The notes: a model not told the origin generated them from the letters alone. A stretch of 64,000 bases of DNA from Zhengella mangrovi (GCF_002727065.1 NZ_PDVP01000016.1:56529-120528), one strand, 5' to 3'; shown: positions 1-9,772, counted from the first letter of the stretch. A program made the numbers and translations.

Positions 1-404
1 ACGTCGCACACCTGGAGGACAGGCCGGCCTCCGCCATGTCGGGCGGCGAACTCGCCCGCGTGCTGGCCGCGCGCCTGATTGCCCAGGACACGCCTCTCGT
101 CCTGGCGGACGAACCAGCCGCCAGCCTCGACCCGGCACACCAGATCCGTCTCATGGCGGCCTTCCGCCGGCAGGCAAGGCAGGGCAAGGCCGTGCTGGTT
201 TCGCTTCACGATATCGAACTGGCCGCCCGCTGGTCCGACCGCGTCATCATCCTGCGCAACGGAACCGTCATTGCGGACGGAAAGCCGGACAATGCCATCA
301 CGGCCGAAACCATGGCGGAGGCCTATGGCATTACCGCGCGGATCGGCCATGATGAATGCGGCCTCACCTTCACCCCGCTCGCGCTGACGGGCAACGGAGA
401 CTGA
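1..404 (+). CDS. ABC transporter ATP-binding protein, C-terminal part (iron/haem uptake type)
   Basis: The reading frame is open to the left edge of the window, so the 5' part (Walker A) is missing. What remains starts just before the ABC signature (SGGE, around base 39), followed by Walker B with its Asp-Glu (VLADEP), the D-loop (ASLDP) and the switch His (VSLHD). The tail resembles FecE/HmuV-type ATPases of the siderophore/haem family. It lies 4 bases upstream of exbB and in the same direction as exbB-exbD-exbD-tonB, which supports a TonB-dependent iron, haem or cobalamin uptake role. The exact substrate cannot be told from this fragment. Confidence 0.85.
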
Positions 405-408
405 CACG

Positions 409-1014
409 ATGGAAGCCTGGATCGAATCGCTGACCCCCGCGATGGCGGATCTCTTCGACAAGGGCGGCCCGGCCATGGTGGCGCTGGCCATCCTGTCGGT
501 GCTGGTGGTTGCGGTCTTCCTGCAGAAGGTTCTCGGACTGGCCGCCGAAAGCATGGCCACCGGACGGGCCCAGAAGGGGCGCCGCTCGTCCGGCGTGCTC
601 GGCAAGGTGCTGGTCCGCCTCGACGACATGCGCGACGGTGCCACGCCGGATCAGCTGGAGACCGAGGCCGACATTGCCGCCCGCTCGGGCATGGCGAAAC
701 TGCGGCGCGGCATCGGTTTCCTGCACCTGGCCACGGCCGCCGCGCCGCTGATCGGCCTGCTCGGCACCGTGCTGGGCATGATCGAGGCGTTCCAGAAACT
801 GGAGAATGCGGGTGACCAGGTGAACCCGGCGCTGCTGGCCGGCGGCATATGGGAAGCCCTCCTGACAACCGCGGCCGGCATGGTGGTCGGTCTTGCCGCA
901 CTGGTCTTTGCCGCTGTCCTCGAGGCCATGGCGGGCAATATCGCGCGGCGCATGGAAGCCGCCATCAATCGCGCGCTCGTCCGGCCCCGGTCGGCCCCAC
1001 GGACCGAGCCATGA
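409..1014 (+). CDS. exbB: ExbB/TolQ-family proton channel subunit
   Basis: This is a 201-aa inner-membrane protein of the MotA/TolQ/ExbB family, the pentameric scaffold that with ExbD uses the proton gradient to energise TonB. An N-terminal membrane segment (about residues 22-42) is followed by a cytoplasmic loop. Two further hydrophobic segments (about 105-130 and 145-170) contain the family pattern [13 protein letters not shown]. Length is slightly short compared with E. coli ExbB. It overlaps the next gene by four bases (ATGA), indicating translational coupling. Its position in front of two exbD-like genes and tonB defines the function. Confidence 0.9.
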
Positions 1015-1436
1015 GCCGCCGCCGCATCACGCTGGCCGCCGAGACGCGCCGCCCGGGCGTCAACCTGACGCCGATCATGGATGTCGTCTTCATCCTCGTG
1101 ATCTTCTTCATGCTGGCCGCCCAGTTCGTCCGCCAGGCCGAGCAGCCGCTGGCCCTTGCCCCTGCCGGCGATCAGGCTGCCATCGAAACCGACGCTGCAC
1201 CGCCACAGGAACTGCGTCTCGAGGGGCAACAGGTCCTGCTGGACGGGCAACCCTTGCCCGCGGACGCCCTCGTTCCGGCACTGTCCTCAGGCGACGACAC
1301 GCGCTTGCTGATCACCGTCGGGGCCGACGCTCCCTACCAGGCCCTCGTGACGACTCTCGACGCCGCCGCCAAGGCGGGACGGACCAGGGTTGCGACGCGA
1401 ACCTTGGGCGATGGATCGCAGGAGGCGAGGCCATGA
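1011..1436 (+). CDS. exbD: ExbD-family biopolymer transport protein (first copy)
   Basis: This is a 141-aa single-pass protein. The start ATG overlaps the exbB stop by four bases. The N-terminal membrane helix carries the ExbD signature ([17 protein letters not shown]) with the conserved, proton-carrying Asp at residue 24. A periplasmic C-terminal domain of about 90 residues follows. It is expected to sit in the ExbB pentamer pore and couple proton flow to TonB. It overlaps the second exbD-like gene by four bases. Confidence is high because both the motif and the context agree. Confidence 0.9.
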
Positions 1437-1837
1437 AGCCGCTGCGCCTCGAAACCCCGCGCCCGCCGCAGGGCGATTCGACCCTGCCGCTGATCAATAT
1501 CGTCTTCCTGCTCCTGATCTTCGTCATGCTCTCCGGCGTCATTCGCGCCGCAGACCCCCTGCCGCTGAAACCGGCCGTCGCCGCTGTCGATCCGGCTGGT
1601 GCACCGATGGCGGAGCGGACGCTCTACGTTGCCGCCGACGGCCGGATGGCGTGGAACAGCCTGGAGGGCGATGCGGCCTTGACCGGCTTTGGCACTGCCT
1701 TCGTTGAAGGCGCCTGGGACCGGGCCTGGCTCAAGGCCGACCGCGATGCCGATGCGGCAAGGATCGTGGACCTGACCGGGACCCTGCGTGCGGCCGGCGT
1801 CACCTCGCTGACCATGATCGTCGAGGCCAGGCCATGA
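1433..1837 (+). CDS. ExbD-like protein lacking the pore aspartate (second copy)
   Basis: This is a 134-aa protein with the ExbD layout: short cytoplasmic N-terminus, one membrane helix (about residues 18-37), and a periplasmic domain. At the position of the conserved membrane Asp it has Asn22 (codon 1496-1498, context LPLINIVFLLL), whereas the preceding ExbD has Asp. It is thus expected to be unable to shuttle protons itself. It may form a heterodimer with the first ExbD, since ExbD works as a dimer inside ExbB. The start overlaps exbD by four bases and its stop overlaps tonB by four bases, so it is clearly part of the operon and not a decayed remnant. Confidence 0.85.
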   Translation: MKPLRLETPRPPQGDSTLPLINIVFLLLIFVMLSGVIRAADPLPLKPAVAAVDPAGAPMAERTLYVAADGRMAWNSLEGDAALTGFGTAFVEGAWDRAWLKADRDADAARIVDLTGTLRAAGVTSLTMIVEARP

Positions 1838-2802
1838 AGCTGCTGCGCGCCGTGATTGCCATCCTGCTCTCGCTCGGCCTCCATGCCGCGCTGGCAGCGG
1901 TCGTCGCCAGGGGCATGGACGGTGGAGGCGACAGCAGCGAACCGGGTGACATGAGCGTGACCGTGACCCTGATCGAGGCAGCCGGGTCAGACGAGACGGA
2001 AGCCGATCCGGAAATGGCGTCGCTCCCGGACGGAGAGCAGTCAGCGCCGGAAACGGAGGACCGCGCGGCCACGACCGATGCCGCAGCCGCCGAAGTGGAA
2101 ACGCCCGTGGAAACGGCCCGGCCGGACGCCGCGGAGATCACTCTGCCGCAACCGGTGCCGGACCTGCCGACGGCGCCCCCCGTTGTTGATCTCGCGCCGG
2201 TCGATATCGCCGCCGCCCTGCCTGCTCTCGCCATGCCGCAGACCGCCCCGCAGGTTCCCCCTCCGCCCGCGGAGGAAGCCTGGAGCGAGCTGCCGCAGAC
2301 CGTCGCGGTGCTGCCCAGCCCTCGCCCCGAGATCGCGAAAGCCGCGCCGGAACAAGGTGCCGGCAAGGTGCTGCGGCGGGTCGGGCCGAAGCCTTCCCGC
2401 GAACCGGCCAGGCCACGGAAAGGCAAACCGTCGCGGAAAGCCGGCACCGATGGCGGATCGAAGGGCGCGGCCACGGCGAGCCAGCGCAGCCAGCGTGGCA
2501 AGCAGGCCGGACCGTCGCGCGCCGGGCTGCGCAGCGCGATGGCGAGCTATGGCGCACGCGTCAACAGCCACGTGGCGCGCCGCAAGCCGCGCAGTGCCGA
2601 TGGCCGCGGCACGGTGAGCCTGAACCTGCGTATTGCCCGCAGTGGCGCCCTGCTCGGCGCAAGTATCAGTTCCAGTTCGGGAAATGCAGCGCTGGACCGC
2701 AAGGCGCTGGAGACGGCGCGCCGGGCGGCGCCCTATCCCCCTCCGCCGGACGACCTGCCCGGCAAGAGCCTTGCCCTGCGCATCCGGCTGAGCTTCCGCT
2801 GA
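1834..2802 (+). CDS. tonB: Energy transducer TonB
   Basis: This is a 322-aa protein. One N-terminal membrane helix (about residues 4-24, including GLHAAL with the helix His) is followed by a long Pro/Ala/Glu-rich periplasm-spanning region and a basic stretch around 185-230. A C-terminal TonB domain (about 240-322) holds the typical sequence of strand, GALLGASISSSSGN, and the conserved APYPPPP. It transmits energy from ExbB/ExbD to outer-membrane receptors. No TonB-dependent receptor is present in the window, so it may lie to the left with the rest of the ABC transporter. It ends 22 bp before the convergent phoB. Confidence 0.88.
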   Translation: MKLLRAVIAILLSLGLHAALAAVVARGMDGGGDSSEPGDMSVTVTLIEAAGSDETEADPEMASLPDGEQSAPETEDRAATTDAAAAEVETPVETARPDAAEITLPQPVPDLPTAPPVVDLAPVDIAAALPALAMPQTAPQVPPPPAEEAWSELPQTVAVLPSPRPEIAKAAPEQGAGKVLRRVGPKPSREPARPRKGKPSRKAGTDGGSKGAATASQRSQRGKQAGPSRAGLRSAMASYGARVNSHVARRKPRSADGRGTVSLNLRIARSGALLGASISSSSGNAALDRKALETARRAAPYPPPPDDLPGKSLALRIRLSFR

Positions 2803-2824
2803 CCCCGGGCAGGCTTCTGATCGT

Positions 2825-3514
2825 TCAGCTCTCCTGGATGGCGTAACCGGCGCCGCGGATCGTGCGGATCACGTCCGGCATGTTGCCGATGTTCACCGCC
2901 TTGCGCAGCCGCCCGATGTGGACATCCACGGTACGCTCGTCGATGTAGATCGTCTCGCCCCAGACATTGTCGAGCAACTGCCCGCGCGAGAACACCCGGC
3001 CGGGATGCTGCATCAGGTATTCCAGCAGGCGGAATTCGGTCGGCCCCAGCTTCACCTCCCGCTTGGCGCGGTAGACGCGGTGCGTCTCGCGATCCAGCAT
3101 GATGTCGCCGACGGACAGCGTGCCCGACAGCATTTCCGGCTTGGCGCGCCGCAGGAGCGCCCGCACCCGCGCCAGGAACTCCGGGGTCGAGAAGGGTTTG
3201 ACGAGGTAGTCGTCGGCCCCGGTGGACAGGCCGCGGACCCGGTCGCTTTCCTCGCCGCGCGCCGTGAGCATGATGACCGGCAGACGCTCGGTCTCCGGGC
3301 GCATCCGCAGCCGCCGGCACAGTTCGATGCCGGAAACGCCGGGCAGCATCCAGTCGAGAACCAAAAGGTCGGGCACGTTTTCCCGCAGCCGCAGTTCGGC
3401 TTCGTCGCCGCGCGACACGACTTCCACCTCGTAGCCCTCGGCTTCGAGATTGTACTGCAGCAGGACGCCCAGCGGCTCCTCGTCCTCGACGACCAGAATG
3501 CGCGGGGATGCCAT
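2825..3514 (-). CDS. phoB: Phosphate regulon response regulator PhoB
   Basis: This is a 229-aa OmpR/PhoB-family regulator. The receiver domain (about residues 5-118) has acidic residues Glu10/Asp11 and phospho-acceptor Asp54 (VLDWMLPG), the conserved Thr (MLTARG) and Lys (VKPFS). The C-terminal winged helix (about 130-228) carries the family motifs EFRLLEYL and VDVHIGRLRKA. It is the last gene of the pst operon, 15 bp after phoU, and should bind the Pho box found upstream of pstS. No phoR sits next to it. Confidence 0.95.
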   Translation of the reverse strand: MASPRILVVEDEEPLGVLLQYNLEAEGYEVEVVSRGDEAELRLRENVPDLLVLDWMLPGVSGIELCRRLRMRPETERLPVIMLTARGEESDRVRGLSTGADDYLVKPFSTPEFLARVRALLRRAKPEMLSGTLSVGDIMLDRETHRVYRAKREVKLGPTEFRLLEYLMQHPGRVFSRGQLLDNVWGETIYIDERTVDVHIGRLRKAVNIGNMPDVIRTIRGAGYAIQES

Positions 3515-3529
3515 CGTCTGTCGCGCTCC

Positions 3530-4234
3530 TCAGCCCATGCCTTCGGCGACCGCATCGACCTTCGGCCGTGCCATCGGCAATTGGTCACCGGTGATCATGT
3601 AGAAGGCGTTTTCCGCGATATTGGTCACGTGGTCGCCGATACGCTCGATGTTCTTGGCGCAGAACAGCAGATGTGTGCAGGCCGAGATCTTGCGCGGGTC
3701 TTCCATCATGTAGGTCAGCAGCTCGCGGAAGACCGACGTGTAGGCCATGTCGATCTGCTCATCGCGGTTTCGGATCTCCTCGATCTCGTCGGCCCGCCGG
3801 CTGACGTAGACATCGATGATGTCGTTGACCTGCTTGCGGGCGAGATCGGCCATCTTCTCGATGCCGAAGTTCGGCTCGCGCATCACCACCATCTCGCCGA
3901 TCGAGCCGACCCGCTTGCAGGTGCTCTTGGCGAGATCACCGATCCGCTCCAGGTCGCCGGCCATGCGCATCGCGCCCACGGCGAAGCGCAGGTCCTGGCC
4001 CATCGGCTGGCGCTTGCCGATCAGCGTCACGGCGCGGTCGTCGAGATCGCGCTGCATCTGGTCCATCAGGCGGTCTTCCGAAATGACCCGCTGGGCCAGC
4101 GCCGTATCGCCGGTCAGCAGGGCCCGCGTCGCCATGTCCACCATTTCGCCGGCGCGCTCGCCCATGGAACGGATCATGGCGTCAATCGCGTCGAGTTCCT
4201 CGTCGAACGAGGTCACGGTATGGTCTGTCATCAC
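3530..4234 (-). CDS. phoU: Phosphate signalling/regulatory protein PhoU
   Basis: This is a 234-aa all-helical PhoU protein with two tandem three-helix repeats. Both copies of the metal-binding family pattern are recognisable (region DRLMDQMQRD in the first half, RNRDEQIDMAYTSVFREL in the second). It links the Pst transporter to the PhoR/PhoB system and limits phosphate uptake. It lies between pstB (22 bp upstream) and phoB (15 bp downstream) in the standard alphaproteobacterial order. Confidence 0.93.
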   Translation of the reverse strand: MMTDHTVTSFDEELDAIDAMIRSMGERAGEMVDMATRALLTGDTALAQRVISEDRLMDQMQRDLDDRAVTLIGKRQPMGQDLRFAVGAMRMAGDLERIGDLAKSTCKRVGSIGEMVVMREPNFGIEKMADLARKQVNDIIDVYVSRRADEIEEIRNRDEQIDMAYTSVFRELLTYMMEDPRKISACTHLLFCAKNIERIGDHVTNIAENAFYMITGDQLPMARPKVDAVAEGMG

Positions 4235-4256
4235 TCAGTCTCCGGGAAGGGGCGGC

Positions 4257-5084
4257 TCAGCCGAAGCGGCCGGTGATATAGTCCTGGGTCCGCTTGTCGT
4301 CCGGGTTCGTGAACATCTTGTCCGTCGGCCCCTCTTCGACCAGGACCCCGAGATGGAACATGGCGGTGCGCTGGGAAACGCGCGCGGCCTGCTGCATGGA
4401 ATGGGTCACGATGACGATCGTGTAGTTTTCCTTCAGCTCGTCGATCAGTTCTTCCACCTTGGCCGTGGCGATCGGATCGAGCGCCGAGCAGGGCTCGTCC
4501 ATCAGGATGACCTCTGGCGACACCGCGATGGCCCGCGCGATGCACAGGCGCTGCTGCTGGCCGCCCGAAAGGCCCGTGCCCGGCTCGTCGAGCCGGTCCT
4601 TGACCTCTTCGAAAAGGCCGGCCTTCTGCAGGCTCGTGACCACGATCTCGTCGAGGTCCGCCTTCGATCTGGCCAGCCCGTGAATCTTCGGTCCGTAGGC
4701 GATGTTCTCACGAATCGACTTCGGGAAGGGATTGGGCTTCTGGAACACCATGCCGACCCGTGCGCGCAGTTCGACCACGTCGACGGCCTTGTCGTAGATG
4801 TCCTCGTTGTCCAGCGTGATCTTCCCCGCCACGCGGCAGATGTCGATCGTGTCGTTCATCCGGTTGAGACAGCGCAGGAAGGTAGACTTGCCGCAACCCG
4901 ACGGCCCGATCAGAGCCATGACCTGGTTCTCGCGGACATCCAGGTCGACATCGTAGAGCGCCTGCTTTTCGCCGTAGTAGACGCAGACCTTCTCGCCGCG
5001 CATCTTCAGCGGATGGGTTTCGTTTTGTGCCATCGACTTGTCTTTGAGTGCTTCTTCAATCTGGGTTTCGGTACGCATGTTCAT
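4257..5084 (-). CDS. pstB: Phosphate ABC transporter ATP-binding protein PstB
   Basis: This is a 275-aa ATPase with Walker A (GPSGCGKST), a Q-loop, the signature LSGGQQQRL, Walker B with the PstB-typical ending ([11 protein letters not shown]), and the switch His (VTHSMQQA). The start at 5084 is supported by a GGAG 7-8 bases upstream. An internal Met (5033) begins the part conserved in all PstB proteins, leaving a short N-terminal extension of about 17 residues. It drives high-affinity phosphate import with PstC and PstA. Confidence 0.95.
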   Translation of the reverse strand: MNMRTETQIEEALKDKSMAQNETHPLKMRGEKVCVYYGEKQALYDVDLDVRENQVMALIGPSGCGKSTFLRCLNRMNDTIDICRVAGKITLDNEDIYDKAVDVVELRARVGMVFQKPNPFPKSIRENIAYGPKIHGLARSKADLDEIVVTSLQKAGLFEEVKDRLDEPGTGLSGGQQQRLCIARAIAVSPEVILMDEPCSALDPIATAKVEELIDELKENYTIVIVTHSMQQAARVSQRTAMFHLGVLVEEGPTDKMFTNPDDKRTQDYITGRFG

Positions 5085-5106
5085 GTCGGCGCTCCGTGGG
5101 ATCCGG

Positions 5107-6438
5107 TCACCAGCGCCGCTCGAAGCGTCGACGCAGTATGATGGCGGTAATGTTCATGATCGCAAGGAAAATCAGGAGAATGATGATCCCGCCCCAGGCC
5201 CGCTCGTAGAACGCCGGGTCCGCCCGCTTGGCCCATTCGAAGATCTGTGCCGGCATGGCGGAATTGGGGTGCAGGAAACCGTCGGCGATGCCGTCGGGAT
5301 AGTTGGAGGCGATGAAGCCCACCATGCCGATGAGCAGCAGCGGCGCGGTTTCGCCGAGCGCCTGCGCCAGGCCGATGATCGTGCCGGTGAGGATGCCCGG
5401 CATGGCGAGCGGCAGCACGTGGTGGAAGACCGCCTGCATCTTCGAGGCGCCAATACCGAGCGCACCCTCGCGAATGGATGGCGGCACGGCCTTCAGCGAG
5501 GCCCGGGTCGAGATGATGATGGTCGGCAGCGTCATCAGCGTCAGCACGAGGCCACCGACGAGCGGTGCCGACTGCGGGAGATTGGCGAACTGGATGAAGG
5601 CCGCCAGGCCGAGAATGCCGAACACGATGGACGGCACGGCCGCCAGGTTGGCGATGTTCACCTCGATCAGGTCGGTCCATCGGTTCTGCGGCGCGAATTC
5701 CTCCAGGTAGATCGACGCGGCAACGCCGATCGGCAGGGCCAGGAACAGCACCACCAGCATCATGAACAGCGAACCCAGCATGGAGACGCCGATGCCGGCC
5801 TGTTCCGGACGCGAGTCCGAAGCGTCAGACCCGGTGATGAAATCCCAGTTGAAATGCTTCACCACGGTTCCGTCGGCCTTCATCTGGTCGACGAGGTCGA
5901 GGTGCCCGGCATCGAGGTTCTTGTCCTCGGCCAGCGCGGCGCGGGTGACGCGTCCCTTGAGATATCCGTCGACACGCGACGAGGCGAGAAACTGGAAGTC
6001 GATCGTCTTGCCGGCATCGCCCGGGTTCGCCAGGACATGCTCGCGAAGCTGGGCCGCGGCGCTGGACGACAGGATGTCGCCGAGTTTGCGCGGATCGGTG
6101 AACTCCGTCTTGTAGCCGGCGGCCATGATCTTGTCGGCAAGGGCAGCCTCGATCATGGCGCGGTACTTCGACGTCTTGACGACGGACTTCTCCGCCGCGG
6201 CGATCTGCTCGGCGTTGAGCGGGATCGAAACCTTGACGAACGTCTGCTGGAAGGCGCCGACGCCATTGGTGATGATCGAAAAGAGCAGCGCGACAAGGAA
6301 GAATAGGCCGATCGCGATGGCGACGATGCCGTAGAGCTTGAACCGGGCTTCGGCGGCGTTGCGCGCTTTCGTCCGCTTGGCCGTCTCGTCGGCATTCGGG
6401 CGTCCGGACGGCAGGAGGCCGGTGGTCACGTCGGTCAT
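5107..6438 (-). CDS. pstA: Phosphate ABC transporter permease PstA
   Basis: This is a 443-aa inner-membrane permease. It is longer than the E. coli protein (about 296 aa) because of an N-terminal periplasmic region of about 150 residues between the first and second membrane helices, as is common in alphaproteobacteria (DUF3333-type extension). The C-terminal two thirds hold the permease helices and the EAA loop ([21 protein letters not shown]). Its start overlaps the end of pstC by four bases. Confidence 0.93.
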   Translation of the reverse strand: MTDVTTGLLPSGRPNADETAKRTKARNAAEARFKLYGIVAIAIGLFFLVALLFSIITNGVGAFQQTFVKVSIPLNAEQIAAAEKSVVKTSKYRAMIEAALADKIMAAGYKTEFTDPRKLGDILSSSAAAQLREHVLANPGDAGKTIDFQFLASSRVDGYLKGRVTRAALAEDKNLDAGHLDLVDQMKADGTVVKHFNWDFITGSDASDSRPEQAGIGVSMLGSLFMMLVVLFLALPIGVAASIYLEEFAPQNRWTDLIEVNIANLAAVPSIVFGILGLAAFIQFANLPQSAPLVGGLVLTLMTLPTIIISTRASLKAVPPSIREGALGIGASKMQAVFHHVLPLAMPGILTGTIIGLAQALGETAPLLLIGMVGFIASNYPDGIADGFLHPNSAMPAQIFEWAKRADPAFYERAWGGIIILLIFLAIMNITAIILRRRFERRW

Positions 6439-7898
6439 TCGTACTGCTCCCGGTACTTGCGAACGATGTAGAGCGCGAGGATGTTAAGCCCCAGCGTGAT
6501 GACGAACAGCGTCATCCCGAGCGCAAAGGCGACCAGGGCTTCCGGCGAGGCGAAGTCGGCGTCACCGGTCAGCTGGCTGACGATCTTGGCGGTCACCGTC
6601 GTCATGGCATCGAACGGGTTGAGCGACAGCCGCGCGGCAGCGCCGGCGCCAAGCACGACGATCATCGTTTCGCCGATGGCGCGCGAGGCCGCCAGCAGGA
6701 TGGCGCCGACGATGCCCGGAAGTGCCGCCGGCAGGACCACCTGCTTGATCGTTTCGGAATGGGTGGCGCCAAGGCCCAGCGATCCGTCGCGCATGGCCTG
6801 CGGCACTGCGTTGATGATGTCGTCGGACAGCGACGAGACGAACGGGATCAGCATGATGCCCATGACGAGGCCGGCCGTCATGACGGCGGTTCCCGCCTGC
6901 ATCCAGCCGACCGTATTGTCGCCGAAGACGCTGAGCAGCAGCGGACCGACGGTCAGCAGCGCGAACAGGCCGTAAACGATGGTCGGGATGCCTGCCAGCA
7001 CTTCCAGCAGCGGCTTGGCGAAATTGCGCACCATCGGGCTGGCATATTCCGAAAGGTAGATCGCAGCCATCAGGCCGATCGGGACGGCGACCGCCAGCGC
7101 GATGAAGGAAATGTAGAGCGTGCCCCACAGGAGCGGCAGGATGCCGAGCTCCGACCCGCCGCCGAAACTCGGGACCCAGGTCAGGCCGAAGAAGAAGTCG
7201 GTCGCCGGGTAAAGGCCGAAGAACTCGATGGTGTTGAAGATCAGCGACAGCACGATGCCGACGGTGGTCAGGATCGCGATCGATGCGGCCGCGATCAGCA
7301 GGCCCTTGACGAAGGCTTCCACCGTGTTGCGGGCGCGGAAGCGCGGTGCGATCTGGCGCCAGGCCATGACGAACCCGCCAAGCGCCAGCACCACCGAGAC
7401 AATGGCCAGCGACAGGGAGCCGGTCGCGGTCAGGGCCCGGTAGCGTTGCGCGGCCTTCAGGACCTCGGGGCGGACATCGCCCGCCAGGGCGACGCCGACC
7501 TTGGCCAGGCGTTCGCGTACGTCGGTGGACGCCGCGTCCAGCGAGGATGCCTGCTCCTCGGTCATCGCGCCGGCCTGGATGGCGGTGTCGAGACCGTCTG
7601 CGACGCGCTGGACATCGGCCATGATGATGCTCATCGACGAACCGGCCGGAACGGCGTCGGCCGGGATCATCGAGGTCACCGCGTTCTGGACCGCCAGCGG
7701 CTGGACGAGCAGCCAGATGGCCATCACCAGCAGCGACGGCACGGCGGTGAAGAGAAAGACGTTGGTGCCGTGATAGCCCGGCACGGAATGAAGCTGCCGG
7801 ATATCGCCTCCGGCACTGGACAGGGCACGGGTTCGGCCGAGAAAATAGCCGGCAGCGGCAACGATCAGGATTGATACGAAGACCCAAAATACGAGCAT
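6435..7898 (-). CDS. pstC: Phosphate ABC transporter permease PstC
   Basis: This is a 487-aa permease, long like its partner PstA. N-terminal membrane helices flank a periplasmic segment (about residues 70-140). The conserved permease domain (about 225-480) has an EAA-type loop (RDGSLGLGATHSETIKQVVLP). It is separated from pstS by 107 bp that contain a strong hairpin, which probably lets pstS be expressed above the membrane components. It overlaps pstA by four bases. Confidence 0.93.
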   Translation of the reverse strand: MLVFWVFVSILIVAAAGYFLGRTRALSSAGGDIRQLHSVPGYHGTNVFLFTAVPSLLVMAIWLLVQPLAVQNAVTSMIPADAVPAGSSMSIIMADVQRVADGLDTAIQAGAMTEEQASSLDAASTDVRERLAKVGVALAGDVRPEVLKAAQRYRALTATGSLSLAIVSVVLALGGFVMAWRQIAPRFRARNTVEAFVKGLLIAAASIAILTTVGIVLSLIFNTIEFFGLYPATDFFFGLTWVPSFGGGSELGILPLLWGTLYISFIALAVAVPIGLMAAIYLSEYASPMVRNFAKPLLEVLAGIPTIVYGLFALLTVGPLLLSVFGDNTVGWMQAGTAVMTAGLVMGIMLIPFVSSLSDDIINAVPQAMRDGSLGLGATHSETIKQVVLPAALPGIVGAILLAASRAIGETMIVVLGAGAAARLSLNPFDAMTTVTAKIVSQLTGDADFASPEALVAFALGMTLFVITLGLNILALYIVRKYREQYE

Positions 7899-7944
7899 GT
7901 CGGCCCCGCCCCTTGCTGGATCCGGCCCTTGCCGGATGATCGTC

Positions 7945-7970
7945 GGAGGGCGGCATGTCTGCCGCCCTCC
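7945..7970 (-). terminator. Intercistronic hairpin between pstS and pstC (attenuator or mRNA-stabilising)
   Basis: A perfect inverted repeat, GGAGGGCGGC - ATGTCT - GCCGCCCTCC, has a 10-bp stem and 6-base loop. It lies in the 107-bp gap after pstS. No T-run follows on the minus strand, so it is not a full terminator. It is better read as a 3'-end-protecting or partial-termination hairpin that raises binding protein over permease, an arrangement common for binding-protein operons. Confidence 0.7.
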
Positions 7971-8005
7971 TTGCGTTCAGGTTCCTCGAAGAACCGGATC
8001 GCGGA

Positions 8006-9046
8006 TTACATGCTGCCCATCGTGACTTCGTTGGCAACCTGTTCTTCGGTCTTGGCCAGTTCCGGATCGGCGACCAGGCCGTACTGGGCCAGCGGGCCCT
8101 TGGGACCGGCGATTTCCTCGGAAACGAAGAACTCGGCATATTCCTTCAGGCCCGGGATGGCGCCGATGTGGGCCTTCTTGATGTAGAAGAACAGCGGGCG
8201 CGAAACCGGGTACTCGCCGGAAGCGATCGTCTCGGTCGACGGCGTGATGCCGGACATGGTCGCCACTTTCAGCTTGTCGGTGTTGTTCTCGTAGAAGGCC
8301 AGGCCGAACACGCCGATACCGTCCTTGTTGGAGTCGATGCGGGCCAGGGTCTCGGTGTAATCGCCGTCGATGTCAACCGCCTTGCCGTCGGTGCGGACCG
8401 CCATGCAGGCCTTCTCGGCGTCCTTCTCGCTCATGCCGGCGTCTTCCATAGCCTTCATGGCGCCGGAGTCTTCGCAGCCCTGCTTCAGGACCTTCTCTTC
8501 GAAGACTTCGCGGGTGCCGTGCTTGGTGCCCGGAATGAAGGCGGCGATCTCGACGGCCGGCAGTTCGCCGTTGGCGTCGGCCCAGGTCATGTTCGGGTTC
8601 TCGACCAGCTTGCCGTCCTTGAGAACCTTCGCGCCGAGCGCGTTGAACCAGTCGGCCGGGGTGAACGCGTTGAACGCCGGGCCATCCTTCTGGGAGGCGA
8701 AGACGATGCCATCATAACCGATGCGGACTTCGATGATGTCCTTCACGCCGTTCTCGGCGCAGGTCTTGATTTCCTTTTCCTTGATCTTGCGCGACGCGTT
8801 GGCGATGTCGATCGTGTTTTCGCCGACGCCTTCGCAGAAGCGCTTCAGACCGGCCGAGGAACCGCCGGATTCGACGACCGGGGTCGGGAAATCGGTGTTT
8901 TCACCGAAGGCTTCGGCCACGATCGAGGCATAGGGAAGGACGGTGGACGAGCCTGCGATCTGGATCTGGTCGCGGGCGGCGGCGGCGCCGGCGGAACCGG
9001 CGGCAACAACAGCAGCAGCGGCCGTCGAGAGAAGGAATTTCTTCAT
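8006..9046 (-). CDS. pstS: Periplasmic phosphate-binding protein PstS
   Basis: This is a 346-aa secreted substrate-binding protein, first gene of the pst operon. An N-terminal signal peptide (about 25 residues, Ala/Gly-rich, ending near AAARD) is followed by a PBP-like phosphate-binding fold. The segment IQIAGSSTVLPY and the GGSSAGL loop provide typical phosphate-ligating Ser/Thr residues. It delivers phosphate to PstCAB. Expression is expected to be controlled by the Pho box 70-100 bp upstream. Confidence 0.94.
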   Translation of the reverse strand: MKKFLLSTAAAAVVAAGSAGAAAARDQIQIAGSSTVLPYASIVAEAFGENTDFPTPVVESGGSSAGLKRFCEGVGENTIDIANASRKIKEKEIKTCAENGVKDIIEVRIGYDGIVFASQKDGPAFNAFTPADWFNALGAKVLKDGKLVENPNMTWADANGELPAVEIAAFIPGTKHGTREVFEEKVLKQGCEDSGAMKAMEDAGMSEKDAEKACMAVRTDGKAVDIDGDYTETLARIDSNKDGIGVFGLAFYENNTDKLKVATMSGITPSTETIASGEYPVSRPLFFYIKKAHIGAIPGLKEYAEFFVSEEIAGPKGPLAQYGLVADPELAKTEEQVANEVTMGSM

Positions 9047-9116
9047 GGTGATTGCTCCATCTTGGGCAGTTTGGGCGCGCTCTTCGATGCGCGCGACAAC
9101 CCCCTAAAGCAGCTAT

Positions 9117-9145
9117 GTAACAGTTCGATGACACATCTGTGTCAG
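9117..9145 (-). promoter_or_regulatory. Pho box (three PhoB half-sites) upstream of pstS
   Basis: Read on the minus strand there are three 7-mers spaced exactly by 4 bases: CTGACAC-AGAT-GTGTCAT-CGAA-CTGTTAC. They match the PhoB consensus CTGTCAT at 5, 6 and 5 of 7 positions and keep the 11-bp period of a Pho box. The array lies 71-99 bp upstream of the pstS start codon, the right place for PhoB activation replacing a -35 element. Confidence 0.82.
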
Positions 9146-9160
9146 TCCTGATACAGCCTC

Positions 9161-9772
9161 TTGACGACGTCAACCGGCACCGGGGCAACGAAGCAGGGAG
9201 CCGATGGATCGAAGTACAACCGGAGGCACTCAGCGCCCGTTTATCAAAGGGAAAAGTCCGGCGGGGTTCGAAAACGGGCGTGCTGAAATCCCGTGCCGGG
9301 TTTCCCTTGAGCTGAATTGTGGGGCAATCGCTCAACCGCGGCAAGATCCGGACCCCGCCGGAAAACCGGCCTGACAGAACAACCGGCACAAGCAGGGTAG
9401 GAAAAGTCCGGCCCCTGCGCATATGGTGCGAAAACACCATTTCGGAATCCGTTCGGAAACGCGACGATGGCATGCTTTCGCGCATGCTGCGGCATGTGGG
9501 GGCTTTTCGAAAGCGCAGGCGGCGCAGGCACGCTGGTTTGTTTGCGCCGCCATGACCCTGCTGAAATCGGGGGTTCGTGACGCGGCGGAGATAGCTGCGG
9601 CCGGCCTGGAAACCGGTTCTGGGCAAGCGCGCCGGCGCGATCAACGGGCTACGGTATGGGCTCGCGTCCGTCCGCGCGCCATGCGGCAATCCGGTCGGAC
9701 GGGATTGCGCGGAGCGAGGGGGGGCCCCGCGAACGGATTCGTCGCACACAGGGCAGCCCGCCGACAGCCCAA
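9161..9772. other. Non-coding stretch, no gene recognised
   Basis: Between the pstS promoter and the 57-bp repeat array I see no convincing coding frame. The open frames on both strands here look like chance open frames of GC-rich DNA, lack ribosome-binding sites and resemble no family I know. No structured RNA was recognised either. The stretch may hold 3' regulatory sequence of the upstream kinase gene. Confidence 0.5.
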
